NCBI GenBank assembly: GCA_002491165.1
Contig: DKVK01000017.1
Span: 29,930-58,194, forward strand
From: Porphyromonadaceae bacterium UBA7180
GTDB lineage: Bacteria; Bacteroidota; Bacteroidia; Bacteroidales; Muribaculaceae
Length of the DNA: 28,265 nucleotides
Direction of reading: 5' to 3'
The position numbers and the translations under genes were made by a program. The notes beneath the pieces were generated by a model. The model was given only the letters and a program-made list of their open reading frames with translations. It was not told the DNA's origin and made no database searches. Shown here in pieces: positions 9,052 through 17,732 of this stretch (position 1 is the first letter of the stretch; each line of letters begins with the position of its first letter).

Positions 9052-10542
9052 TCAGAAACGGGTATAAAGGAACGCATTGTTGGTAGCACCCACCAGCAGG
9101 GCGATGCTCACCAGCAGGATGATAAGGGAGAAGCTGAGGCGCACGGCCAGCGAGACGCCTTGCCGCGTCACCTCGTGGTTGGCCAGCAGGCGGTTGGAGA
9201 GTCGGGCGATTCCGCCGCGAAGCGGAGCGGCCAGTAGAATGGCGGCGAGGAAGAGCCAGAATTTCTCGAAAAGAATATTCTTGTCGGCAAAGGAGAGCGC
9301 TTCCGTACCGCCGCCGAAGGCTACGGAGAAGAAGTCGCGCAACCGCGTAAAATCGTCGAAATAGAAGATACCGAAGCCCATGACCACAATGGCCACGGCA
9401 TAGAAATGGAGCAGTGCAGCCGGTATCTTATCCTTGATTTTAAGGATGGTATGCTTCTCTATGACAAGGATTATGCCGAAGTAGAGGCCCCACAGTATGA
9501 AGTTCCAGCTTGCACCGTGCCACATACCGGTGAGGAACCACACCACGAAGATATTGACCAACTGGTGGCGGCGGCTTCCGCCGAGCGGGATATATACGTA
9601 ATCGCGGAAGAAGGTGCCGAGCGACATGTGCCAGCGCCGCCAGAACTCGGTGATGGATTTCGAGACGTAGGGATGGTCGAAATTCTCGCAGAAATGGAAA
9701 CCGAGGCAGCGGCCGATGCCTATGGCCATGTCGGAATATCCGGAGAAGTCGAAGTAAATCTGGAGCGAGAAGGCTATCATTCCTATCCAGGCGCCGCCGG
9801 TGGAGAGGTCGTGCAGGTTGCCGTCGAGGAGCTGCCTGCACACTTCGCCGAGCTGGTTGGCGATAATCACCTTCTTGCCGAGGCCAAGGAGGAAACGGAA
9901 CACGCCGTCGGCGATGTCGTCGGCGGTGACGCGGCGGTCATGTATCTCGCGCGCCACGGTGCTGTAACGCACGATAGGTCCGGCTATCAGCTGCGGGAAC
10001 ATGGATATATAGAGCAACAGACCCCAGAAGCTGCGCTGAGGCCCGGTGTCGCGGCGGTAAACGTCCACCAGGTAACTGAGGCTCTGGAAGATATAGAAAC
10101 TGATGCCTATGGGGAGGGAAATCTTCGGGTCGGCCACGTCCAGGCCGCAGTCGCGCAATATTTCGGCCAGGAAGTTCAGGTATTTGAACGAGAAGAGCGT
10201 GGCGAGATTGATAATGACGCCGACGGTGAGCCACAACCGCCGACGGTTCTTGACGTCGGCGCGCCCCATTCCCATGCCCACAAGGTAGTTGACCACCACC
10301 ACGCCGAGCATCAGGAAGACATATACCGGCTCGCCCCAAGCATAGAAGATGAGCGAGAAGACTATCAGCACGGCATTCTTGAAAGCATGGCGACGACGCG
10401 CGGCGGCTTCAGAGATTTCACCGGAAGAGTCGCCGAGCGCGTATTTGCGGTGGAGGACACGGTCCATCCAGGCGCCCAGCATATACAGCACAATAAATGC
10501 CGGTATGAAAACGAATAGAAAGAATAAGTCGGAAAATACCAT
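9052..10542 (-). CDS. MBOAT-family membrane O-acyltransferase (AlgI/DltB-like)
   Basis: This 496-residue polytopic membrane protein carries the classic bacterial MBOAT blocks: FYAWGEP near the N-terminus, LPIGISFYIFQSLSYLVDVYR, FPQLIAGPIVRY, YFDFSGYSDMAIG, the FWRRWHMSLG block (about 300-309), FFRDYVYIPLGGSR, and GMWHGASWNFILWG with the invariant His342. These enzymes pass acyl groups (usually acetyl) across the membrane to an extracytoplasmic acceptor. I chose ATG 10542 (MVFSDLFF) because it is where family members start. The frame upstream to 10605 is unlike a protein N-terminus. It is followed 1 bp later by the DHHW partner. AlgI and DltB differ in substrate, and the DHHW neighbour favours polysaccharide O-acetylation over D-alanylation. 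Confidence 0.92.
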   Translation of the reverse strand: MVFSDLFFLFVFIPAFIVLYMLGAWMDRVLHRKYALGDSSGEISEAAARRRHAFKNAVLIVFSLIFYAWGEPVYVFLMLGVVVVNYLVGMGMGRADVKNRRRLWLTVGVIINLATLFSFKYLNFLAEILRDCGLDVADPKISLPIGISFYIFQSLSYLVDVYRRDTGPQRSFWGLLLYISMFPQLIAGPIVRYSTVAREIHDRRVTADDIADGVFRFLLGLGKKVIIANQLGEVCRQLLDGNLHDLSTGGAWIGMIAFSLQIYFDFSGYSDMAIGIGRCLGFHFCENFDHPYVSKSITEFWRRWHMSLGTFFRDYVYIPLGGSRRHQLVNIFVVWFLTGMWHGASWNFILWGLYFGIILVIEKHTILKIKDKIPAALLHFYAVAIVVMGFGIFYFDDFTRLRDFFSVAFGGGTEALSFADKNILFEKFWLFLAAILLAAPLRGGIARLSNRLLANHEVTRQGVSLAVRLSFSLIILLVSIALLVGATNNAFLYTRF

Positions 10543-10753
10543 TTTTATTACTTTATTATGACTCCGGAATCGCAGCGGTAACAAGGTTGGGAGAATTTGC
10601 GACACAATGGTTAGTTCTGTAATTCCGGCACTTATGAGTCAGGTATATACAGCCGACACAGTGAGGCGGCATCTTAGCAACGTAAATTATGTCAGTAATA
10701 TTACCATTTTACGAGTATTTCTTTAATAGCGGGACATTTCAGTGGCGTCCCGG

Positions 10754-11569
10754 TCAAAAGAGGAGGATGCTTTCCAGTTGGCTCGCGATGAAGTAACCGT
10801 GCCGCCGTGCGCCGGCGGGGTTGGTATGTGCGCCGTCTGAGGTATGGGGTTTCTTCACCTTCTCGATGGCACGGTATGTGCCGCTTCCGCCCTCAAGGGC
10901 TATCGTGGAGATGGAAAGGCGCCTCCCGCATTCCTCTATTATGTCGGCTGCCTGCCTTATGGGGTCGTAGCCGCAGACGGTGGCTTGCGTGGGAGTGAGC
11001 AGCACTATCTGAGCGTCGGGGAAACGCTGCATCAGCAACTCGCAGCCGTATCGCACCGACGATGCGAGCGACAATACTTCGGACGGTTTCCGTCCGGTAA
11101 TCAGCGTATCGGTATCTGCGAAAGCCTGCGCCGGAGTTTCCGAAAAAACTCCCGGACGCCGTTCCCGGAACCACGCGTCGTTGGTCCCCGCGCCTATGAT
11201 AATCACCTGCGGCGAAGCTGTACTGCCATTGTCCACCTCGGCAATAAGCCGAGCTATCTGGTTGTACACCACGTTATTATCATCCAATATCTCACTGTAA
11301 GCCTTAAGGTTGCGGACGGTATTGGCGGTATTGGTCCACGTGGCGCCGCTACGCGAATAGTTGGCAAGGGAACGCGGCTGGAATTTTTTATCAAACCAAT
11401 AAGGCCATCCTTTGGGTTGCGAGCAGTCGTCGCCCGCTATCCAGGTGTTACTGTCGCCGAGCAGGGCGATGTCGAGGTCTCCGTGCCGCTTCTGCCCGAA
11501 AGCCGCAGAGGGGAGCAAAAGAAGCAGGAAAACCAGGATTGCGATGTTTTTATTTGCAGATTTTTCCAT
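10754..11569 (-). CDS. Secreted SGNH/GDSL-type hydrolase
   Basis: The 271-residue protein begins with a signal peptide (hydrophobic ILVFLLLLLPSAAFG, likely cleaved near residue 25). The SGNH blocks are all visible: IALLGDSNTW with Ser40, Gly75 in the YSRSGATW block, GAGTNDAW with Asn130, and SDGAHTNPAG with Asp245 and His248. It is therefore probably an active periplasmic or surface esterase. SGNH enzymes deacetylate or acetylate sugars and hydrolyse lipids, and the exact substrate cannot be read from sequence. It lies upstream of the MBOAT-DHHW pair on the same strand with a 211-bp gap, which suggests a shared role in surface-polymer acetylation. That link is an inference from position only. 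Confidence 0.88.
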   Translation of the reverse strand: MEKSANKNIAILVFLLLLLPSAAFGQKRHGDLDIALLGDSNTWIAGDDCSQPKGWPYWFDKKFQPRSLANYSRSGATWTNTANTVRNLKAYSEILDDNNVVYNQIARLIAEVDNGSTASPQVIIIGAGTNDAWFRERRPGVFSETPAQAFADTDTLITGRKPSEVLSLASSVRYGCELLMQRFPDAQIVLLTPTQATVCGYDPIRQAADIIEECGRRLSISTIALEGGSGTYRAIEKVKKPHTSDGAHTNPAGARRHGYFIASQLESILLF

Positions 11570-11576
11570 TCGTTTG

Positions 11577-11584
11577 CAAAGTTA
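11577..11584 (-). promoter_or_regulatory. Candidate -7 element of the SGNH hydrolase promoter
   Basis: TAACTTTG (minus strand, 11584-11577) fits TAnnTTTG exactly. It lies only 7 bp before the start codon, so the transcript would have almost no leader. The expected -33 position lacks TTTG. Confidence 0.45.
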
Positions 11585-11664
11585 CAAATAATATCCCGAA
11601 TCCTAAAATTTGAGATAGAAAATAAATGCAAGACGGGGGCATGGGGAATTTTCTTGCGCAGACG

Positions 11665-11696
11665 GTTGCGTAGAATTTAAGTAATTAGTAACTTTG
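11665..11696 (+). promoter_or_regulatory. tamB promoter (Bacteroidetes -33/-7 type)
   Basis: GTTG at 11665-11668 is separated by 20 nt from TAACTTTG at 11689-11696, a near-perfect match to the Bacteroidetes consensus. Transcription should start near 11701. The leader to the tamB ATG is then about 70 nt. This also excludes the TTG codon at 11701 as the start of translation. Confidence 0.7.
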
Positions 11697-11772
11697 CATC
11701 TTGAAATCCGGCACGCCTGACATCCTTGGGACGCACACGGGCGCGACAGACGGAATAATTTCAATAGAGTTA

Positions 11773-14700
11773 ATGGGCGCTACACGCAATGTCTATAAGG
11801 TAATCAGGAGCATCATCTTCACCGTCATACTGACGGTAGTGGGGCTCTACACCTTATTATACACAGCGCTCTCGGTTCCCGCCGTGCAGCAATACGTCGG
11901 CGAGGTGGCCGAACGCGAGCTCTCGAAACTGCTCGGAACGCACGTAAGTATCGGTCACGTCTCCCTCTCGCTCGGCGGCGAAGTACAACTCCAAGAGGTG
12001 GAAGTCCCCTGCCCCGACGGCACTGATTTCGCATCCATCGACAAACTCGGCGCCGGCATAGACCTCGGGGAACTTATCTTCAAACGCAGGATAGTATTCA
12101 CCTTCGCGGAGATAATCGGCCTCGACGGACACCTGCGGCAAGAGAAGAAAGACGGACCGTGGAACCTCCAATTCCTCGTCGACGCCCTGTCGCCGAAGGA
12201 CAAGACTAAGCCGCCCACACAGTTCGACATCAAGTTGCGCAACGTGGTTATCCGCAAGTCGCGCATATCGGTCGACAAAGATTGGGCGGCACTCCCCGGG
12301 AGCGGACGGATGGACTTCAACCACCTGCTAATCACGGCCCTGAGCGTCGACGCGATTCTTACGCGCCTTAAGAACGATGACTTCGCCATAGAGCTACGGC
12401 GACTTTCCTTCCGCGAGAAGTCGGGCTTCGAGCTGGAACGCCTTACCGCCAACGTGCACATCACCCCGCATCAACTCGACGTCGACAACCTCAGCATACG
12501 CCTGCCGGGAACATACATCGAGCCGGGAGAATTCCACCTCGCTTACAATGGATACAACGAAATCGGGAAGGTGCTCAAGAACCGCAGCTACGACATCCGG
12601 ATGCAGGAAACGGAGATAACGCCCTCCGACTTCGCGGCTTTCCTCCCGACGCTCCGCGACTTCCGCGAGCCGATACGCCTCACGCTCGACGCCCGTTGCA
12701 CCCTGACCGACTTCAACATTCGCCGCTTCCTTCTCGACGCACGGCGTTACGGCCTTTCGCTCATGCTCGCCGGGCGCCTGAGCAATCCGGCCGACAATGG
12801 GCGCCGCAAGATAATAGTAGACAAATTCAACCTCGACGCCACCTCCCGGGCGTTAGCCAGATTCACAGGTCTCGTGCCTAACCTCCCGCCGCAAGCCAAG
12901 GGAATCATCACGCGGCTCGGCGACGTGAGGGCCGACTTCAAGGGACACCTCATCCCCGGCGAGACGAAAATCGACCTCGCCGCCTCGACCGCCGTCGGCA
13001 GCGTGAAGACCCGTCTGCAGGCCGGACTAAAAGGGTTCATGCCAACTTCGCTGACCGGAGACATCGAAACTCCCGGATTCGACCTGGGACACCTGCTCGA
13101 CAATCCAAAGTTCGGCACCGTCATAGCCCGCACGCACACCGACTTGCGCATAGCCTCCTTCACCCTCGACGGCATCAACGGGCTCGCTGACATAGACTTA
13201 CAGCGATTCGACTTCAACGGCAAAACTATCACCAATGTGCTTGCGCACCTCACAAAAGAGGGGAAGAACGTGAGCGGGGAAGCCTCGATAAACGACAGCC
13301 GCCTCACCGCGTCGCTCAAGGGTGACGCCGTAATAGACGGGATGAACAGCATCGTCAACGCCCGATTGGAAACGTCGGGCCTAAACCCTGCCTCGTTTGC
13401 CTCGACCTTCCCGCAAGGTTACCTTTTTACCGGCCGCGCCGACATCGCCCTCAACGGCATAGACCCGGGGACGTTCACCGGCAGCGTGGGCATCGCCGAC
13501 CTGCACTTAGAGTCGCCGAAAGGACCGCTCGACATCCCTTATATCAACGTGGAGGCCAACCATGAATTGGACGACAACGGGCGCGGCCTGCGCCGCGTGA
13601 CCCTTGACACCCCGTATGCTAACGCAGAAGTCTACGGACATTACGACATAGCCCGGTTGCCTAAAGCCTTGCGCTCTCTCTTCTCGCAAGCCATGCCCGC
13701 CCTGCTCCCCGGCCACTTCTCCCCCGATGATTACCTGAACCAGGAGATTAACCTCGGACTCACCGTGCATCCCGACAACACGCTGACCGAATACTTCGGG
13801 CTGCCTGTAACGCTCCTCACCCCGGTGACGGTCAACGGTTATGTGGACGGCGACAACTCCACGGCCCACCTCTCCCTCTTCGCCCCGTACATCCAGCAGG
13901 GAAAGGACAAGCTTATACGCAACACCTTCGTCACCGCGCAAATAAACGGCACGTCGCACGCCGCCTCGCTGCAGGCCGGAACCGTGCTCCCCGGCAAAGA
14001 CAATACCGACGTGGACCTCAACCTCTCGTTCTTAGGCATAAACAACAACCTGGAAGCCTACGTTATGTGGGACCTCAACCGTCCCACAGCCTACCGCGGG
14101 AAAGTGGGAATGACGGTCGACTTCTCGCGCGACCCTGTCACCAACGCCACTCAGTTCGGACTCCGCGTGATGCCGTCGCAATTCCAGGTGGCCGATGCGG
14201 TATGGGACGTGGCACAGGGAACCGTCGACTACTCCGACGGCGTCATAAACGTTAACGGCGTAAGCGTGGGACGCGGCGACCAGTTCGTGAACATCAACGG
14301 CAGGGCATCCAAGAATCCCGATGACCGTATAACCGTGGACCTCAGTAAGATAGACCTCGACTATATATTCGAGACCCTGAAAATCAACTACGTGACCTTC
14401 GGCGGCAAAGCCAGCGGCCGCGCCTTCGCCTCGAACGTGTTCCGTCCCGACGAAATTATAGCGCGCACCGACGGTCTCAAGGTGCAGGACCTCACCTACA
14501 ACGGCGGACTGCTCGGCGACAGCGCCGACCTCTTCGGCGAATGGTTGCCGAAACAGAAGAAAGTGGCCATCGGGGCGGAAATCAGCGAAGCCGGGAAACA
14601 CCGCGCCTCGGTAAAGGGCGGAGTGTGGCTCGGCCGCGACTCACTGGCATTCGACATGGACACCAAGAAGGTGAACATCGCCTTCATGCAACCCTTCATG

Positions 14701-16386
14701 TCGGCTTTCGCCTCCGACCTCAAGGGTCGCGCATCCGGCAAGGTGAAACTCTACGGCACCTTCAGCGATATCGACCTCACAGGCCGCGTCTTCGCCGACA
14801 CCATAGCCATGAAGGTAGACTATACCAACGTGGTCTACTCCGGTTCCGACTCCGTATACCTCGACCCCGGACGCATACGCATACCCTCGTTCCGCCTATA
14901 TGACCGCAACGGAAATTCCGGCATCCTCTCGGGCGAACTGACACACCGCTATTTCCACAAGCCGAAGTTCAACTTCACCGTAAAGAACGCGCGTAACCTG
15001 CTATGTTACAATACCAACGAGAAGATGAACCCCGACTGGTACGGCACCATCTACGGCAACGGCGGCGGCCAGATACGCGGCGTGCCGGGATACGTGGGCA
15101 TCATGGTAGACATGGCTGTGGCACCCAAGTCGGTCTTCACCTTCGTGCTCAACGACCGCGTGGCCGCCGGCGACTATAACTTCCTGACCTTCACAGACCG
15201 GCGCAAACAAGCCGAAGAGGAAGAGAGGGAACAGCAACGTATGCAGGCACAGACCGACACGGTGCTGGAAAACGTGCGCCGCTTCATCCGGCAGCGCGAA
15301 CGGCGGCAGGAGGAGGAGAACAGGCCGTCCGTCTTCGACCTGGACATAAGGGCTTCAGTAACGCCCGAGTCGGAGATGATACTTGTAATGGACCCCGTGG
15401 GCGGTGACAAGATACGCGCACACGGCAACGGCTCGCTGCAACTCGGCTACAATTCCTCCACCGAAGAGATGGACATGTACGGCACATATACACTCACCGA
15501 CGGCACTTACAACTTCACGCTGCAAGACATTATCCTCAAGGACTTTACGATACGACCCGGCAGCTCCATAGCCTTCAACGGCGACCCGCTGAAAGCTACC
15601 GTAGACATCAGCGCCATCTACCGTGTAAACGCCAACCTTACCGACCTCGACAAGAGCTTCGCCTCCGACCGTGACCTTAACCGCACCAACGTGCCGGTCG
15701 ATGCCGTTCTTTCGGTGGTCGGCGACCTGCAATCACCACAAATCAACCTGGACATCGAGCTCCCCACACTAACCCAGGACGCCGAACGCAAGGTGAAGAG
15801 CATCATCTCCACCGAAGACATGATGAGCCGCCAGATAATCTACCTGCTGGCTCTCAACCGCTTCTATACGCCGGAATATATGGGTTCGTCGAGCAACGGC
15901 GGCGAGTGGGCTTCCGTAGCCTCGGCCACCGTGACCTCGCAGTTGCAGAACATGCTCGCGCAGCTTACGGACAAATTCACCCTCGCGCCGACGTTCCGCA
16001 CCGACAAGGGCGACTTCTCCGACATGGAGTTTGACGTGGCGCTATCCTCGCGCCTGCTCAACAACCGCCTGCTAATCAACGGCAACCTCGGATACCGGGA
16101 CAAGGCCACCTCCAACACGACCTTCGTGGGCGACTTCGACATAGAATACCTGCTCAACCGCAGCGGCAACCTCCGCCTCAAGGCCTACAACCATTATAAC
16201 GACCAGAACTATTACCTGAAGTCGGCTCTGACCACACAAGGGATAGGCATCATCTACCGCAAGGATTTCGACAACATCTTCAAATTCCTGCGTCCCAAAA
16301 AGAAGAAAAAGCCGGAAGAGCAACCTGTCACCCCCGACACCCTCCCTGCCTTAAAGCCGGAAGAACCGGCCCCGCAACCGCAGTAA
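11773..16386 (+). CDS. tamB: TamB-like inner-membrane/periplasmic protein (DUF490 C-terminal domain)
   Basis: This long protein (1537 residues from ATG 11773) has one N-terminal membrane anchor (about 10-34) and then a very long periplasmic body of short repeated beta-rich segments, as in the AsmA/TamB family. The C-terminal 400 residues match the TamB/DUF490 pattern, with a DGTYNFTLQDIILKDF-type block and the SRQIIYLLALNRFYTPEY stretch. It ends in a Lys/Pro/Glu-rich tail. In Proteobacteria TamB bridges inner and outer membranes, working with TamA on outer-membrane protein insertion and lipid transport. No TamA-like gene is visible here. Upstream in-frame codons from 11701 encode sequence unlike a protein start and overlap the promoter, so ATG 11773 is preferred. 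Confidence 0.88.
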   Translation: MGATRNVYKVIRSIIFTVILTVVGLYTLLYTALSVPAVQQYVGEVAERELSKLLGTHVSIGHVSLSLGGEVQLQEVEVPCPDGTDFASIDKLGAGIDLGELIFKRRIVFTFAEIIGLDGHLRQEKKDGPWNLQFLVDALSPKDKTKPPTQFDIKLRNVVIRKSRISVDKDWAALPGSGRMDFNHLLITALSVDAILTRLKNDDFAIELRRLSFREKSGFELERLTANVHITPHQLDVDNLSIRLPGTYIEPGEFHLAYNGYNEIGKVLKNRSYDIRMQETEITPSDFAAFLPTLRDFREPIRLTLDARCTLTDFNIRRFLLDARRYGLSLMLAGRLSNPADNGRRKIIVDKFNLDATSRALARFTGLVPNLPPQAKGIITRLGDVRADFKGHLIPGETKIDLAASTAVGSVKTRLQAGLKGFMPTSLTGDIETPGFDLGHLLDNPKFGTVIARTHTDLRIASFTLDGINGLADIDLQRFDFNGKTITNVLAHLTKEGKNVSGEASINDSRLTASLKGDAVIDGMNSIVNARLETSGLNPASFASTFPQGYLFTGRADIALNGIDPGTFTGSVGIADLHLESPKGPLDIPYINVEANHELDDNGRGLRRVTLDTPYANAEVYGHYDIARLPKALRSLFSQAMPALLPGHFSPDDYLNQEINLGLTVHPDNTLTEYFGLPVTLLTPVTVNGYVDGDNSTAHLSLFAPYIQQGKDKLIRNTFVTAQINGTSHAASLQAGTVLPGKDNTDVDLNLSFLGINNNLEAYVMWDLNRPTAYRGKVGMTVDFSRDPVTNATQFGLRVMPSQFQVADAVWDVAQGTVDYSDGVINVNGVSVGRGDQFVNINGRASKNPDDRITVDLSKIDLDYIFETLKINYVTFGGKASGRAFASNVFRPDEIIARTDGLKVQDLTYNGGLLGDSADLFGEWLPKQKKVAIGAEISEAGKHRASVKGGVWLGRDSLAFDMDTKKVNIAFMQPFMSAFASDLKGRASGKVKLYGTFSDIDLTGRVFADTIAMKVDYTNVVYSGSDSVYLDPGRIRIPSFRLYDRNGNSGILSGELTHRYFHKPKFNFTVKNARNLLCYNTNEKMNPDWYGTIYGNGGGQIRGVPGYVGIMVDMAVAPKSVFTFVLNDRVAAGDYNFLTFTDRRKQAEEEEREQQRMQAQTDTVLENVRRFIRQRERRQEEENRPSVFDLDIRASVTPESEMILVMDPVGGDKIRAHGNGSLQLGYNSSTEEMDMYGTYTLTDGTYNFTLQDIILKDFTIRPGSSIAFNGDPLKATVDISAIYRVNANLTDLDKSFASDRDLNRTNVPVDAVLSVVGDLQSPQINLDIELPTLTQDAERKVKSIISTEDMMSRQIIYLLALNRFYTPEYMGSSSNGGEWASVASATVTSQLQNMLAQLTDKFTLAPTFRTDKGDFSDMEFDVALSSRLLNNRLLINGNLGYRDKATSNTTFVGDFDIEYLLNRSGNLRLKAYNHYNDQNYYLKSALTTQGIGIIYRKDFDNIFKFLRPKKKKKPEEQPVTPDTLPALKPEEPAPQPQ

Positions 16387-16464
16387 CCTGTCCCCCTTTG
16401 CATCGCTCGCGATAGTCATCCCTTTGTACGGAGGGTGTAAATTGATTAAAAGATTATGATTTTT

Positions 16465-16496
16465 CTTCGGTATGTCGGGGATTTTTGCTAACTTCG
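16465..16496 (+). promoter_or_regulatory. Candidate ftsY promoter
   Basis: TAACTTCG at 16489-16496 differs from TAnnTTTG at one base. The TTC at 16466-16468 lies about 20 nt upstream where TTG is expected. Transcription from here would give a long leader of about 240 nt spanning the whole foldback element. Confidence 0.4.
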
Positions 16497-16515
16497 CGGA
16501 TAATTAGGACGGAGT

Positions 16516-16530
16516 TGGCACGATTTTTGC
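16516..16530 (+). promoter_or_regulatory. Sigma-54 (RpoN)-like -24/-12 promoter motif
   Basis: TGGCACG followed by four bases and TTGC places the invariant GG (16517-16518) and GC (16529-16530) 12 bp apart, as in TGGCACG-N4-TTGC. A 6-bp inverted repeat (16508-16513 with 16530-16535) brackets it. No upstream activator site was identified, and the motif is short enough to arise by chance. Confidence 0.35.
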
Positions 16531-16563
16531 CGTCCGCCCCGCTTGTAATTCGTAATTAAGTTA

Positions 16564-16730
16564 TAAGTATGTGTTCGAAATTATTTAAAGTATCGCCTTA
16601 TAAATTCTGCGGCGAACTCCCGAATCCGGCTTCAGTTGCTATGGAACCCCATAGCGCCATCAGCCGAATCCAAAATTTCATCCACATACTTCATGATCCA
16701 ATACGATAAATAATTACAAACACATACTTA
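16564..16730. repeat. 167-bp foldback element (MITE-like or structured RNA)
   Basis: The ends are 24-nt inverted repeats (16564-16587 and 16707-16730) matching at 22 of 24 positions, starting TAAGTATGTG. Inside them further arms pair imperfectly (AAGTAT at 16588-16593 with ATACTT at 16686-16691). A central hairpin at 16627-16666 has a perfect 7-bp stem (16638-16644 with 16649-16655) and an AACC loop, so most of the unit folds back on itself. TA dinucleotides bound both ends, consistent with a TA target duplication. No transposase is encoded. Whether it is a small nonautonomous transposon or a leader RNA of ftsY cannot be told from one copy. Confidence 0.6.
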
Positions 16731-16742
16731 AGACTCAGATAT

Positions 16743-17726
16743 ATGGGATTTTTTAAGAAACTCTTCGGCCGCGAGAAGAAGGAAAAGCTCGACAACGGCC
16801 TGAAGAAAACAAAAGAGGGGTTCTTCGGGAAAATTACCCGGGCGATAGCCGGTAAAAGCAAAGTAGACGACGAACTCCTCGACAACCTGGAAGAGGCTCT
16901 CATCAGCTCGGATGTAGGCGTTGACACCACCGTCAACATCATCCACCGTCTTCGCGACCGCGTGGAGAAAGACAAGTTCATGAACACCCAGGAACTCTCC
17001 GACATCCTCGCCGAGGAAATCTGCGACATGATAGGGAGCAAGGGCATCGGGGACGATGACCGCGAGACCGACTTCGCCGTGGACAAGAGCAAGGGAACTC
17101 CCTACGTCATAATGGTAGTCGGCGTCAACGGCGTCGGCAAGACCACCACCATCGGCAAGCTGGCCCACCAGTACAAGCAGGCAGGCTATAACGTAGTGCT
17201 CGGCGCCGCCGACACCTACCGCGCCGCCGCCATAGAGCAGCTCTGCATCTGGGGCGACCGCGTGGGCGTCCCCGTCATCAAGCAACAGATGGGGAGCGAC
17301 CCCGCCGCCGTGGCTTTCGACACCCTGCAAAGCGCAAAGGCACGCGGTGCCGACGTCGTAATCATCGACACGGCGGGTCGTCTCCACAACAAGAAGGGGC
17401 TCATGGACGAGCTCTCCAAAATCAAGCGCGTTATGAAGAAAGAGGTCCCCGAAGCGCCGCAGGAGGTACTCCTCGTGCTCGACGGCTCAACGGGACAGAA
17501 CGCCATAGAGCAGGCGCGGAACTTCATAGCCGCAACCGACGTCAACTGCATAGCCGTGACCAAACTCGACGGCACGGCAAAGGGGGGCGCCGTCATAGGC
17601 ATCTGCGACCAGTTCAAGATTCCGGTGAAGTATATCGGTATCGGCGAGCAGATAGACGACATGCAGATTTTCCGCCCGGTGGAGTTCGTGAAATCGCTCT
17701 TCGAGGGCGCGCTCACCAAGAACTGA
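16743..17726 (+). CDS. ftsY: Signal recognition particle receptor FtsY
   Basis: FtsY is the SRP receptor GTPase that docks ribosome-nascent chain complexes at the inner membrane for co-translational insertion. The 327-residue protein has a basic amphipathic N-terminus (MGFFKKLFGREKKEK), the N domain (about 20-115), and a full G domain. The G domain shows the P-loop GVNGVGKTT at 127-135, DTYRAAA at 157-163, DTAGRLHN at 209-216, TKLDGTAKGG at 273-282 and the closing GIGEQIDDMQIF block. It lacks the long acidic A domain of the E. coli protein, which is usual in Bacteroidetes. The rimO start follows 6 bp after the stop, so they form one operon. Confidence 0.97.
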   Translation: MGFFKKLFGREKKEKLDNGLKKTKEGFFGKITRAIAGKSKVDDELLDNLEEALISSDVGVDTTVNIIHRLRDRVEKDKFMNTQELSDILAEEICDMIGSKGIGDDDRETDFAVDKSKGTPYVIMVVGVNGVGKTTTIGKLAHQYKQAGYNVVLGAADTYRAAAIEQLCIWGDRVGVPVIKQQMGSDPAAVAFDTLQSAKARGADVVIIDTAGRLHNKKGLMDELSKIKRVMKKEVPEAPQEVLLVLDGSTGQNAIEQARNFIAATDVNCIAVTKLDGTAKGGAVIGICDQFKIPVKYIGIGEQIDDMQIFRPVEFVKSLFEGALTKN

Positions 17727-17732
17727 TAAAAG

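Larger units (their letters stand above)
16387..16742. other. Structured tamB-ftsY intergenic region without a gene
   Basis: These 356 bp contain no credible protein. They hold a candidate housekeeping promoter, a sigma-54-like promoter motif and a 167-bp foldback element, each listed separately. In many Bacteroidales small ribosomal-protein genes (rpmB, rpmG) precede ftsY. None is found here. Confidence 0.65.

Noticed and set aside
9406..10518. 370-codon open frame opposite the MBOAT gene
   Set aside because: The minus strand carries all MBOAT motifs. The plus-strand product is low in complexity and Glu/Val/Ala-rich, as expected for a shadow frame.
10543..10753. Gap before the MBOAT gene searched for a promoter
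   Set aside because: No minus-strand TAnnTTTG with a suitable -33 element was found, so no promoter is claimed. The pair may be read from the SGNH gene upstream.
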